Positions 15,699 through 23,618 of a stretch of DNA of 64,000 bases are shown here, one piece after another; the stretch's first letter is position 1, and each line of letters opens with the position of its first letter. Under the pieces are notes generated by a model. That model did no database searches and was not told where the DNA came from. It saw only the letters and a list, made by a program, of their open reading frames with translations. This DNA is from Ginsengibacter hankyongi. GTDB lineage: Bacteria > Bacteroidota > Bacteroidia > Chitinophagales > Chitinophagaceae. A program made the position numbers and the translations under genes. The DNA is taken from positions 1,497,501 through 1,561,500 of the forward strand of contig NZ_VYQF01000001.1 in the NCBI RefSeq assembly GCF_008710285.1. The letters run 5' to 3'.

Positions 15699-15891
15699 TG
15701 TTTGTATTTCTTTCGTTATGTGAATCGGTGCCAGTTGATATAGCGGAATTAACTTCGCTTTCTTTATAGCGAATCACACGACCGATTTTATGAGAATTCA
15801 ATATTCCTTTATCGGTCCAATTCTTTACAGTTTTGGGCACAACCTGTAGTTTGTTTGCTACCTGTTTTCGAGTTAAATAATTGTCAGACAT
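15691..15891 (-). CDS. Helix-turn-helix protein (excisionase-type)
   Basis: A 66-aa protein, nearly all HTH_17: YLTRKQVANKLQVVPKTVKNWTDKGILNSHKIGRVIRYKESEVNSAI. This is the compact winged-helix of Xis/AlpA-like recombination directionality factors. It shares an operon with the following 97-aa HTH protein. Its promoter region (15892-16192) has a 14-bp palindrome and 10-bp repeats that could be its own operator or that of its partner. Confidence 0.72.
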   Translation of the reverse strand: MSDNYLTRKQVANKLQVVPKTVKNWTDKGILNSHKIGRVIRYKESEVNSAISTGTDSHNERNTNNG

Positions 15892-16192
15892 AGTGATAAA
15901 ATTTTACTTTTTACCTGATAGGAAATGAGCGAACCAGAATGTAATCAAGTGCTAAATAATAGAATCTTAGTGGTAAAAAAGACACTTTAGAGGGAGCGAA
16001 AAACCTCAAAAACGATATATCGTTCGGTATCATTCGGCATCATTCGTTAGGTTCGTTAATATTTTGTTAAAATAGAAAAGGAACGAAAAAAATACTTGCT
16101 GTGGAGTTGTTTAGGCAAACTAACGACAAAGCATAATCGAAATAAAAAAGCCCCGGTTAAGGGGCTTTTTGTGTTTATGCTGCTTTTTTTGT
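15892..16192. promoter_or_regulatory. Control region of the two-HTH operon
   Basis: 301 bp without a gene. A perfect 14-bp palindrome AACGATATATCGTT (16011-16024) runs into about three to four 10-bp-period repeats of the type CATTCGGCAT (16021-16060), one per helical turn on the same DNA face. A terminator closes the 162-aa gene at 16144-16171. The layout suggests a regulator binding site; the regulator is unknown. Confidence 0.5.
16144..16171 (-). terminator. Intrinsic terminator after the 162-aa gene
   Basis: Stem AAAAAAGCCCC/GGGGCTTTTT, GGTTAA loop, able to work in both directions; it lies just past the stop codon of the minus-strand gene at 16193. Confidence 0.85.
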
Positions 16193-16681
16193 TTATGCTG
16201 CTTTTTTTGTTTCCTTTTCCAGTTCATCTTTATGAAACTCGTAATCTTCAAGCATTTCACAGATAGACAAGAGAGGTAAATATATACTCATAAATTCCTC
16301 TATCTGCCAAGCGCCAAAAAAAAGGCCTTTGAAGCTTTTTAGAAAGTTTTCGCCTAATTGAAATAAAGACCTATTAGCAAATTCGTAATACTCAAAGGAG
16401 GTAGGTAATTCTTTCTTTAGAAACTTAATTCTGTCTTGGGGGGTTTTTGCCTCAATCAATGCTGGTAAAATTTCATGTCCTAACCCCCACATCAGATCAT
16501 CGCGGGTATCCAAATTGTCCTTTGCGATTACTACCCATTTTGCAAATTTGCTGGCGGTAATTTTCTTTTCAAATAATAAAGCCATTTTGTTTGCAATCTT
16601 GTCCATTTCTTTTTGATGTTCATTAATTGGCATATCAAATGCCTGTTTTTTTACATTTGCTTTTTTTACTTTTGTGTTCAT
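16193..16681 (-). CDS. Unknown 162-aa island protein
   Basis: Not recognised. A soluble helical protein with a basic N-terminus (MNTKVKKANVKKQAF) and segments ANKMALLFEKKITASKFAKWVVIAKDNLDTRDDLMWGLGHEILPAL and FMSIYLPLLSICEMLEDYEF. The C-terminus (KETKKAA) and its stop are part of an 18-bp sequence repeated again just downstream. It lies between the integrase and the HTH operon. Confidence 0.55.
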   Translation of the reverse strand: MNTKVKKANVKKQAFDMPINEHQKEMDKIANKMALLFEKKITASKFAKWVVIAKDNLDTRDDLMWGLGHEILPALIEAKTPQDRIKFLKKELPTSFEYYEFANRSLFQLGENFLKSFKGLFFGAWQIEEFMSIYLPLLSICEMLEDYEFHKDELEKETKKAA

Positions 16682-16756
16682 GATAATTGATTTTTATTGA
16701 TTATTAATACAAGGGGTACGGTCCGCAACTGTTGCCCCTTGTTGGTTACTGATTTA

Positions 16757-18148
16757 TCACACAGCCTTTAATTTAGGCTTACGAATCTCTCCCCAGGCAT
16801 TGCGCATTACAATTTTTGAACGCTGCTCTGTAATCTTTACATACCGTGAGAAGCTGGCATAATCTTTATGACCACTTATCTTCATTACTTCTTCTGCGCT
16901 CATCCCCTTTTCAAGTGATAAAGTACAAAAGGTTTTTCTCCCGGTGTGAACACTGATTAATTCATATTTAGGATATGAATTTTCTTCCCGTTTAGCCCCA
17001 CGAAAACGAACAATTTGAACAGGCTCATTTATTTCTGCAAGTTTGCAAAGATCCTTTAAGTAATCATTCATTTTTTGATTTGAAATAACAGGCAAGGGGC
17101 GAAGCATTTTCGAATACTTCTCCAGTATAGAATGAGAGAAAGGATTTAACGGTATGCTGGATTGCTGTTTTGTTTTGGTTACAATCAACCTGATTTCATC
17201 CTTTTTAATATGCTCTCTTTTTAATTGCGCAAGGTCTGAATAACGAAGTCCAGTTGCACATGAAAAACAAAAAACGTCCCTTACCTGGTCAAGCTTTTTA
17301 TTTTTAGAAAGATCAAAATTGTATAAGGTTTCAAACTCTTCGTTAGTCAATGCAATAACTTCTAAACTCTCTTTTTTTATTTTAAAATCCTTATACGAGT
17401 CTGAAACTGTAATCCCATGCATGCGGGCATAATTCAGGAATGTTTTTAATGTAGAAAGCTGCTTTGCGATTGTTACATTCCCAAGACCGTTTGGCGCTCT
17501 CTTGCTCTTGCTTTTTATAAGGTAGTTTTGAAAATCCATAAAAAAAGAAAGATCGATTTCATCAAAAGCAACCCTTCTTTTTTTTTCGATTTGATAATTC
17601 TGCAAATGATTTTTTAAAGATTTATAAACAGACATGCTGCCCGCTTCACGGCTTAACTTGTTGTCCTCAATATACTTTTCTATAAAATCAAATACCTGGT
17701 TAGTGGGGGCCTTCTTTTTGGTTGTTGGAAGCCTACTATCTTTTAATTCTTCAATGACCATTTCGGCGGAATAAATAACTCTGTTCAACTTAAACCGCTT
17801 TTCAATATCAGCCACATCCCTACAAAAGGACGCAAGCTCTGAATTTATATCTTTAATATCATTCGAAGACGGTAATAAATCAAAATTAAAGTTGGAAATA
17901 TTTCCCTCCTTTGTTGCCTTTTTTATGTAGCTCCTCTCCCTGGATATTGCCTGTTGTGAATCATTATCCCAATTAACAGGATGTAGCTTTTTGCCTGTTG
18001 TAAAATATTTCCTCTTATGTTCGTATTTCTCGTTTACGGGATTGCGGACGCCCCCAAGTTGATAAACCATTTGAATTGGTGAAAAGCCTTCTTTATCTGG
18101 CTTATCTGTACGAAGTACAAAACGGATAGTACCCATATACTTTGACAT
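16757..18148 (-). CDS. int: Tyrosine-type integrase of the island
   Basis: Catalyses insertion into and excision from the tRNA-Ser 3' end. The 463-aa protein has the Bacteroidota layout: an N-terminal arm-binding domain (MGTIRFVLRTDKPDKEGFSPIQMVYQLGG), a SAM-like core-binding domain (about residues 150-250) and the catalytic domain with Arg in CATGLRYSDLAQL, HTGRKTF (His and Arg), GHKDYASFSRY and nucleophile Tyr near residue 436. It looks intact and points inward from the right end. Its start is 34 bp from the arm repeat pair at 18183-18202, so integrase binding could also repress its own promoter. Confidence 0.92.
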   Translation of the reverse strand: MSKYMGTIRFVLRTDKPDKEGFSPIQMVYQLGGVRNPVNEKYEHKRKYFTTGKKLHPVNWDNDSQQAISRERSYIKKATKEGNISNFNFDLLPSSNDIKDINSELASFCRDVADIEKRFKLNRVIYSAEMVIEELKDSRLPTTKKKAPTNQVFDFIEKYIEDNKLSREAGSMSVYKSLKNHLQNYQIEKKRRVAFDEIDLSFFMDFQNYLIKSKSKRAPNGLGNVTIAKQLSTLKTFLNYARMHGITVSDSYKDFKIKKESLEVIALTNEEFETLYNFDLSKNKKLDQVRDVFCFSCATGLRYSDLAQLKREHIKKDEIRLIVTKTKQQSSIPLNPFSHSILEKYSKMLRPLPVISNQKMNDYLKDLCKLAEINEPVQIVRFRGAKREENSYPKYELISVHTGRKTFCTLSLEKGMSAEEVMKISGHKDYASFSRYVKITEQRSKIVMRNAWGEIRKPKLKAV

Positions 18149-18182
18149 TTAACGTTCATCAAATGTATAACCTATTGTTGAA

Positions 18183-18202
18183 GGTAGCAAATTTGGTAGC
18201 AA
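18183..18202 (+). repeat. Arm-type repeat pair, right end
   Basis: GGTAGCAA-ATTT-GGTAGCAA, 108 bp before the attR core and in the same orientation as the left-end pair. In the excised circle the core would be flanked by arm pairs at 108 bp and 56 bp. Confidence 0.65.
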
Positions 18203-18310
18203 TTATTTTTTAATGCAGGTTTGGTTAATTTTGGTTGTATTTGTATAAATGTCCGTGTTTACTGTGTTACACTAAGGTTCAAAGAAACCAGAACAAACAA
18301 AAAACAAATA

Positions 18311-18333
18311 GGTTCGAATCCCTTAGTCTCCGC
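18311..18333 (+). repeat. attR core (23-bp direct repeat, copy 2)
   Basis: Perfect copy of 5842-5864, preceded by A-rich island DNA (AAACAAATA). Beyond it host sequence resumes. Confidence 0.93.
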
Positions 18334-18625
18334 TGAAATTAATTATTTACAGTAAAGTGAATTTATGAAATCCAGTAAAATCAAGGGTTTCAAACTTTTA
18401 CACTTCTTTATTTTACTAATATTTACTCCATTTAATCACTATTTAAGTGGAGTAATTCGTGGAGTATTTACTTCTCTTTATTTTAACTCCACTAAATTAC
18501 CATAAGTCTTATCTATTAACATTTATAAAAACGCATGTATGAATTTTACTATGCGTTAACTGTAATTCTTTAACCTTAAATAACATGTATATGTCAAGCA
18601 TAATTGATTATAAAGCCATAAAGGG

Positions 18626-18735
18626 ATGGTGAGAAGCGGGCTGGTATTAAGAGCCGCTTAAAGACCAATTAAACGCTGTTTTTGTATTGGTATTTTGTCT
18701 TTAGGAAAGCGATTTTATAGTAGCTTTCCTTTTTA
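18626..18735 (+). ncRNA. Candidate structured RNA
   Basis: Three successive pairings are visible on the plus strand: AAGCGG (18634-18639) with CCGCTT (18654-18659); AAAGAC and CCAAT (18660-18669) with ATTGG and GTCTTT (18686-18702); and a final terminator hairpin AGGAAAGC/GCTTTCCT (18703-18730) followed by T residues. No known RNA family is recognised, and no clear promoter is seen. It could equally be the terminator region of a lost transcript. Confidence 0.3.
18703..18735 (+). terminator. Intrinsic terminator
   Basis: Stem AGGAAAGC/GCTTTCCT, 12-base loop, then TTTTT. No protein gene precedes it on the plus strand. Confidence 0.6.
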
Positions 18736-18954
18736 TAAAATGCGAAAAATGGTAACTTAAATAGTTTAACTAAGTTTAATTTAAGCGTATTATTTTTATA
18801 ATTGTGAGGATTGGAAAAGGTAATATTTAATGCGTGTCTTTTGTTATTTAAATTTGTAAAAAGGTTAATATTTAAGGTATAATCAAATTAACACCTAAAG
18901 TGTCCGTCATAAATTGAACTTATTAATGAAAATAATATGATTTTTTCAATATCA

Positions 18955-19530
18955 TTAATCAGTTGTAGTTACCTGTTTCATAAATTTTGCCGGAATACCT
19001 GCCCAAACCTGGAAGGAAGGCACACTCTTAGTAACGACTGCTGATGCTGCAATAACTGAAAATTCTCCTATCTGAATTCCCTTTAATATAGACGCTTTGG
19101 CACCTATCCAGACATTTTCTGCTATTTCCACAGGCGCTGTTACGAACTCTTCTTGTTTATGTTTTCCATTTAAAATTTTTGTTATATGGTCCTGGTCCCG
19201 GATAACCACCATTTCTGCAATGAGACAGTTTTTATTGATCATCACCTTTTTCTTGGCGGTTATAACACAATTTCTTCCGATGAATGACTGGTCTATCAGA
19301 AGTATACTGCCAGTGTCAGCAATTATGTTTGTACCGAAAGATATTTTGGAATTTGAAATAATTAGTCTCCCTCCTTTAATACAGACAATCGAGCAATTAC
19401 CTTCTATCCTGGTTTTAAAATCAATGGTAATTCCGGGGTATAATAATTTTAACCTGACTATTCTTAAAAAATATAATACAGAATGAAATCGGCTTAAAAT
19501 GAACCTGGATATTTTTGAAATGAAGTTCAT
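18955..19530 (-). CDS. Hexapeptide-repeat acyltransferase
   Basis: Left-handed beta-helix O-acetyltransferase of the WcaF/maltose-acetyltransferase type, likely to acetylate a sugar of the surface polysaccharide. The 191-aa protein shows hexapeptide repeats (LIISNSKISFGTNIIADTGSILLIDQSFIGRNCVITAKKKVMINKNCLIAEMVVIRDQDHI) and the typical C-terminal part IAENVWIGAKASILKGIQIGEFSVIAASAVVTKSVP followed by AGIPAKFMKQ. The catalytic His is in RDQDHI. It is the last gene of the polysaccharide locus before the island. Confidence 0.85.
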   Translation of the reverse strand: MNFISKISRFILSRFHSVLYFLRIVRLKLLYPGITIDFKTRIEGNCSIVCIKGGRLIISNSKISFGTNIIADTGSILLIDQSFIGRNCVITAKKKVMINKNCLIAEMVVIRDQDHITKILNGKHKQEEFVTAPVEIAENVWIGAKASILKGIQIGEFSVIAASAVVTKSVPSFQVWAGIPAKFMKQVTTTD

Positions 19531-19727
19531 TAACTATGGTGAATAATTTTGAAGATATAGATTCTGGATAAAGTTCTGTTATACAGAAATTATTCAACGT
19601 CAAATCAATTTAAAAAGTATTATCAAGCGATCGTAAAGCAAATAATTCATAAATCGAGGTAACTTTATTGTTTATGCATATACTTTAGAGCCAGCAGTGT
19701 GGTATAAAAAATTGTTTTAAATTATGG

Positions 19728-20858
19728 TCAAACTGCTATAATCTCCCGATACCAATCAGCTGTTTCTTTTGCCATTCTTGCTACGTTATAGTAGGAAACA
19801 TACTCATTATAGGCATTTGCGGATATCCGCTCCCGTTCTGATGATGACGAAAGCAAATAAATAATTTTTTCTGCCAAAGCAGATACATCTCCTTTAGGAA
19901 CTAAAATACCGGTTTCATTATTTTCAATTATTTCGTTACCGGCTTCAGCATCGAAGGCTATAACCGGAATTTTTAGAGCAAAGGACTCAATGTAAACCAG
20001 CCCGAAGGATTCAAAAAGAGACGGCAGTATCATAACCTGGCATTCCTGCGAGTAATCTTCAGGTTTTGCGAAACCTGCAAATTTAATATGGTCAATCACC
20101 TGTAAAGAAGTAGCCTCGTTTATCAAATCGGTTTTCAATGGGCCATCCCCGACCAAAATCACTTTAATCGAAGGGAATGCCTTAATAATCTCTGGAAGCG
20201 CCTGTATAAGGTACGTATGACCTTTAATTACTGATAATCTTCCGACCGTTAATATTTTTGGATTTTCATCAATGCGAACACTTTTTTCGACGGGAGGCTG
20301 CAATTTAATACCATGATGGATATAAGGCATTTGCTTTTTACCAAGTCTTAAATGAACATATAACCTGGATAATGAGCGTGAAACTGCAAGGTTATGAGTT
20401 GTATTATTTATCACATATTTTGAAATATAATAATAAAAGTTATTTCTGATTTTCTTATTACCTAGCCCATATTGTATTAAATATTCTTCTTCATATCCGT
20501 GTTTGGTTGATAATGTAATTAGATTTTTAAGATAGAGTTTTTTCACAAGAACTACTATAAGATCGGCACTGAACAGGTGTGAATGGACTGCCTGAATATT
20601 ATTTGATTTTATGTATCCCGCAATTTTTCTTGCAAGATTGATATAGGAAATTTTTGAAGAGGCGGTAAATAAAGTGGTCTTTACAGCGTTACGCTCCATT
20701 TCACTGCAATATTCCAATAAGCTAGTTCTGTTTTTTATTGGGCATATACATATCAATTCACAGTTAATACCCAGTTTTTTAGCGGCAGGCAACAAATCAA
20801 GCAAATGTTTTTCCGCCCCCGATACACTGGTCATGTAAATAATATGAAGAATTTTCAA
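19728..20858 (-). CDS. Glycosyltransferase family 4
   Basis: GT-B retaining glycosyltransferase, 376 aa. It starts MKILHIIYMTSVSGAEKHLLDLLP, with the Gly-Ala-Glu acceptor-side motif, and has the donor-binding half: PKILTVGRLSVIKGHTYLIQAL, ILVGDGPLKTDL and the EX7E motif in LFESFGLVYIESFALKIPVIAFDAEAGNEII. No signal peptide; acts at the inner face of the cytoplasmic membrane in repeat-unit assembly. The donor sugar cannot be told. It is the second gene from the island-proximal end of the locus. Confidence 0.88.
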   Translation of the reverse strand: MKILHIIYMTSVSGAEKHLLDLLPAAKKLGINCELICICPIKNRTSLLEYCSEMERNAVKTTLFTASSKISYINLARKIAGYIKSNNIQAVHSHLFSADLIVVLVKKLYLKNLITLSTKHGYEEEYLIQYGLGNKKIRNNFYYYISKYVINNTTHNLAVSRSLSRLYVHLRLGKKQMPYIHHGIKLQPPVEKSVRIDENPKILTVGRLSVIKGHTYLIQALPEIIKAFPSIKVILVGDGPLKTDLINEATSLQVIDHIKFAGFAKPEDYSQECQVMILPSLFESFGLVYIESFALKIPVIAFDAEAGNEIIENNETGILVPKGDVSALAEKIIYLLSSSSERERISANAYNEYVSYYNVARMAKETADWYREIIAV

Positions 20859-21072
20859 CGGGGTATAACTTTAGTAATTGCCAAAAAAAGGATAATTAGC
20901 TGATACTTCCAAATCAGTCATTATGTGAGCGTGAATAAAGATTGAAAGAAAATAACGTCTGAGAAAAATGTTGTTGCTTCGAAGATTCTCTAAATTGTTG
21001 TAGCTGTTAAAATAATGAGTTCTAAAGAACTATATTTAAAATTTAATCCCGATTTTTAATAAAATTAATTAG

Positions 21073-21807
21073 ATGAAAAGAATTTTATATTCCGTGTTTT
21101 ATCACCTTGGCTACCGAATTTCAGAATTAAACTCCAACTCGGAAAACGCTTTCAAAACCCAGAAATATTTAATGAGATCCGCTGATGTAACCGTTTTTGA
21201 TGCAGGCGCTCATTTCGGTGAAACCGTAGTAATTTATAATAAACTGTTCAAAAATCCCTCTATTTATTCTTTCGAACCTTTTTTATCATCGTTTGAAGTA
21301 TTAAAACGCAACGTAAAAACTTTTCCTAATGTAAAAATATTTAACGTGGCACTTTCAAACGTTAGCGGTGAACTCGATTTTCATGTTAACAAATCATCAG
21401 CAACAAATTCAATACTTCCGACAAGTAAGGATAGTGCAAAAAATTGGGGCGAAAATTTACTGGAAACAGTCGAAACTGTCAAAATAAATTCCATAACAAT
21501 TGATGAATTTGTCGAAAAGCATAACATTGAAGTTATTCATATCTTAAAAATCGATACGCAAGGAACTGAGTATGAAATCATCCAGGGTGCAAGTAAGACT
21601 ATTGAAGCGAATAAGATTAAAGTTATTTATTTAGAAATAATAATTATTTCAACATACGTTGGGCAAAGATATCCGGACGAAATATTTTTATTGCTAAGAA
21701 AAAATGGTTTCCGTTTATTTAATCAATATAATTATACCCACTCTAATTCCGGAGAACTGCAACAATTTGATGCAATATTTGTGCATAAAAGCTTCGATCA
21801 TGAGTAA
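21073..21807 (+). CDS. FkbM-family methyltransferase
   Basis: SAM-dependent methyltransferase, 244 aa. Motif I VFDAGAHFGETVVIYNKLF (about residues 42-60), then SFEPFLSSFEVLKRNV and the FkbM middle VETVKINSITIDEFVEKHNIEVIHILKIDTQGTEYEIIQGA. Such enzymes often O-methylate sugars in surface polysaccharides. It is alone on the plus strand here, tail-to-tail with the parallel beta-helix gene (42-bp gap). Confidence 0.85.
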   Translation: MKRILYSVFYHLGYRISELNSNSENAFKTQKYLMRSADVTVFDAGAHFGETVVIYNKLFKNPSIYSFEPFLSSFEVLKRNVKTFPNVKIFNVALSNVSGELDFHVNKSSATNSILPTSKDSAKNWGENLLETVETVKINSITIDEFVEKHNIEVIHILKIDTQGTEYEIIQGASKTIEANKIKVIYLEIIIISTYVGQRYPDEIFLLLRKNGFRLFNQYNYTHSNSGELQQFDAIFVHKSFDHE

Positions 21808-21849
21808 TGAAATAATGACAGAAAGCGAGTAACTCAATGCAGTCAAGCA

Positions 21850-23376
21850 TCAAAGCCTTACATTTCTAATGTCGGTGACTACCTGATTGTTGTAAATTAT
21901 TTTACCCGTGAAATCAGATTGCGAGGTAATAAGCGTTCCTTTCCCTTTCATTACAAATTTTGTTGTGCCTTTAAAAATTGCTGCAGCATTAAAATTCTCA
22001 TTGCTGTTTTGAGAGAAGGTACAATTTAAAAATACAATCTCCGGTGTATTAACAGTAGGCAGGTGTTTAGTTGCTGCATCAAAGGTACAATGGTCAAAAA
22101 TCACATTTTGCCCTTCATAAAATTCCCATGTATCGCCAAATACTCTACGATCAGGAGACATTTTAGAATCCATTGTAAAAAGGCAATCTTTAAAAAAACA
22201 AGCTTTACTTTTATCTGCGGAGCCATAAATTCTTTGTACCATTCCTACAAATGTGCAATTATCAAAACTGAATCCCTTCGACTTAGGGTATGCTGCACTG
22301 TTAGTTGTGCCAATAAATGTGCATCTTTTGAAATTTATATTGTAGGTATCATGCCCTATTGAAATAATACCCGGTCCTGCATTATTATACACAAAGCAAT
22401 TAATAAAACTCCCGTTTCTAATAATGGAGTTTTCAATTTCAATATCAATACCTGCTGATGGTTTACTAATAACGGGTAAGCTCATATTTAACGCTTTGCC
22501 TGTTGAAGAAAATTCACAATCAGTTACTGTTAAATTATTGCCGCCAACCCATGATAAACCTTGCCTGCCATTATATTCGCACTTTACATTAGTTATTGTA
22601 TGCGGATAAACAGGATCACTAACTTTTAAACCCGGCCATGCTACAATTATTCCATCCAACGCACAATGATGTATATAGCAATCAGCAACGCTTACATTTT
22701 TATTTCCGTAAAGACCAATACCTAATGCAGACAGTTGAATGCCTTCAGGGCCAAAAGCAGGGCCGATATTTAATTTTCCTGCATTGCCATCAAGAGTTAA
22801 GCCTTTTATGGTAATTGATAAGCAGTTTATTATACTTATAAAGGTGAATGCAGATGCATTGTATGAGCTTCTGTTGCCCTCTTTTCGTATACTGTCTTTT
22901 TCGCCCGTTACGGGGTTGAATGATCCAAATTTTAATCCGCTTGCAGCCTTTAATATGGCATTGTATCCCTTAATTATAACTGGTTTTTTTGCATTTAATA
23001 AGCTAAGAATTGGTTCTGCGGTGTAAGACACCCCTGCTGAGTAACTTCCTGATAGTTTTTGTTTCCCAACAATATAAGTTCCTGCGCCAATAATAAGTGT
23101 TCCTCCGTTTGCCTCCAGAAACGCAGATGCTTTTTGGAATGCTTCTGTATTATTTGTGACTCCATCAGCAACCGCGCCGAAATCTTTTATATAAATTGTG
23201 TTTTTTGTTGAGATTGCCGGAGAACTATCGGGGGAATTTTCTTTTGGCCAAAGGCTTTTCTTTAAGAGTGAACTGCCGTTTGCTGTTAAACTCAAGATGG
23301 AAAAAAGCAATAACAAGAAATGAAAGGTATTAAAAAAATGTTTTTTGCTATGATGATTGGCAGCATTATTTGCCAT
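21850..23376 (-). CDS. Secreted right-handed parallel beta-helix protein (pectate-lyase-like)
   Basis: A polysaccharide lyase/hydrolase-like or binding protein of the pectate-lyase superfamily. After a signal peptide (hydrophobic FHFLLLLFSILSLTA) comes the hallmark start IYIKDFGAVADGVTNNTEAFQKASAFLEANGGTLIIGAGTYIVG, then many beta-helix turns with Asn/Cys ladders (ITNVKCEYNGRQGLSWVGGNNLTVTDCEF and so on). The frame is open to 23415; I prefer the ATG at 23376 (MANNAANHH), giving about 508 aa, because it puts the hydrophobic segment closer to the N-terminus. No catalytic residues can be named. It may trim or modify the exported polymer. Confidence 0.75.
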   Translation of the reverse strand: MANNAANHHSKKHFFNTFHFLLLLFSILSLTANGSSLLKKSLWPKENSPDSSPAISTKNTIYIKDFGAVADGVTNNTEAFQKASAFLEANGGTLIIGAGTYIVGKQKLSGSYSAGVSYTAEPILSLLNAKKPVIIKGYNAILKAASGLKFGSFNPVTGEKDSIRKEGNRSSYNASAFTFISIINCLSITIKGLTLDGNAGKLNIGPAFGPEGIQLSALGIGLYGNKNVSVADCYIHHCALDGIIVAWPGLKVSDPVYPHTITNVKCEYNGRQGLSWVGGNNLTVTDCEFSSTGKALNMSLPVISKPSAGIDIEIENSIIRNGSFINCFVYNNAGPGIISIGHDTYNINFKRCTFIGTTNSAAYPKSKGFSFDNCTFVGMVQRIYGSADKSKACFFKDCLFTMDSKMSPDRRVFGDTWEFYEGQNVIFDHCTFDAATKHLPTVNTPEIVFLNCTFSQNSNENFNAAAIFKGTTKFVMKGKGTLITSQSDFTGKIIYNNQVVTDIRNVRL

Positions 23377-23618
23377 ATGTAAGATTCTTTTAAAAACGAC
23401 CATTAGCCTACACAATATTAAAAATTATAACATGTGCCTTAATAAATAGTAAACTACAAAAACAAAACTTTATAATGAAAGCCATTATAAATCTATCAGC
23501 AAAAGAAATTAGTACATAAGTCGGATTCTAATGTTTAGGCTGCCGGGTAACAAAAATTTCAGGGGTTGCTGGGCAGTGCAAATCGGATTGCAAGTGATAA
23601 TGTACTTTAATCAAGTTA

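Larger units (their letters stand above)
5842..18333. mobile_element. Integrated phage-satellite-like island in tRNA-Ser
   Basis: A 12.5-kb element bounded by a perfect 23-bp direct repeat derived from the tRNA-Ser 3' end (5842-5864 and 18311-18333). The integrase gene lies next to the right end. Almost all genes run on the minus strand in the order integrase, unknown, two HTH proteins, VirE primase-helicase, unknown, DUF5681-like protein, TerL, unknown, then (past a divergent DUF6169 module) unknown, RHH protein, unknown, DUF6046 protein. Portal, capsid, protease, tape-measure, holin and lysin genes are not seen; neither are relaxase or type IV secretion genes, which argues against an ICE. 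The compact size, own replication protein and terminase fit a phage satellite; a decayed prophage is the alternative. Confidence 0.85.
18334..18954. other. Intergenic region right of the island
   Basis: About 620 bp with no protein gene. The first 290 bp is AT-rich with nothing recognisable. From about 18626 to 18735 there is a run of possible stems ending in a terminator, listed separately as a candidate RNA. The remainder up to the acyltransferase gene shows nothing. Confidence 0.5.

Noticed and set aside
5842-18333. Island as an integrative conjugative element
   Set aside because: No relaxase, coupling protein or type IV secretion gene; a terminase is present instead.
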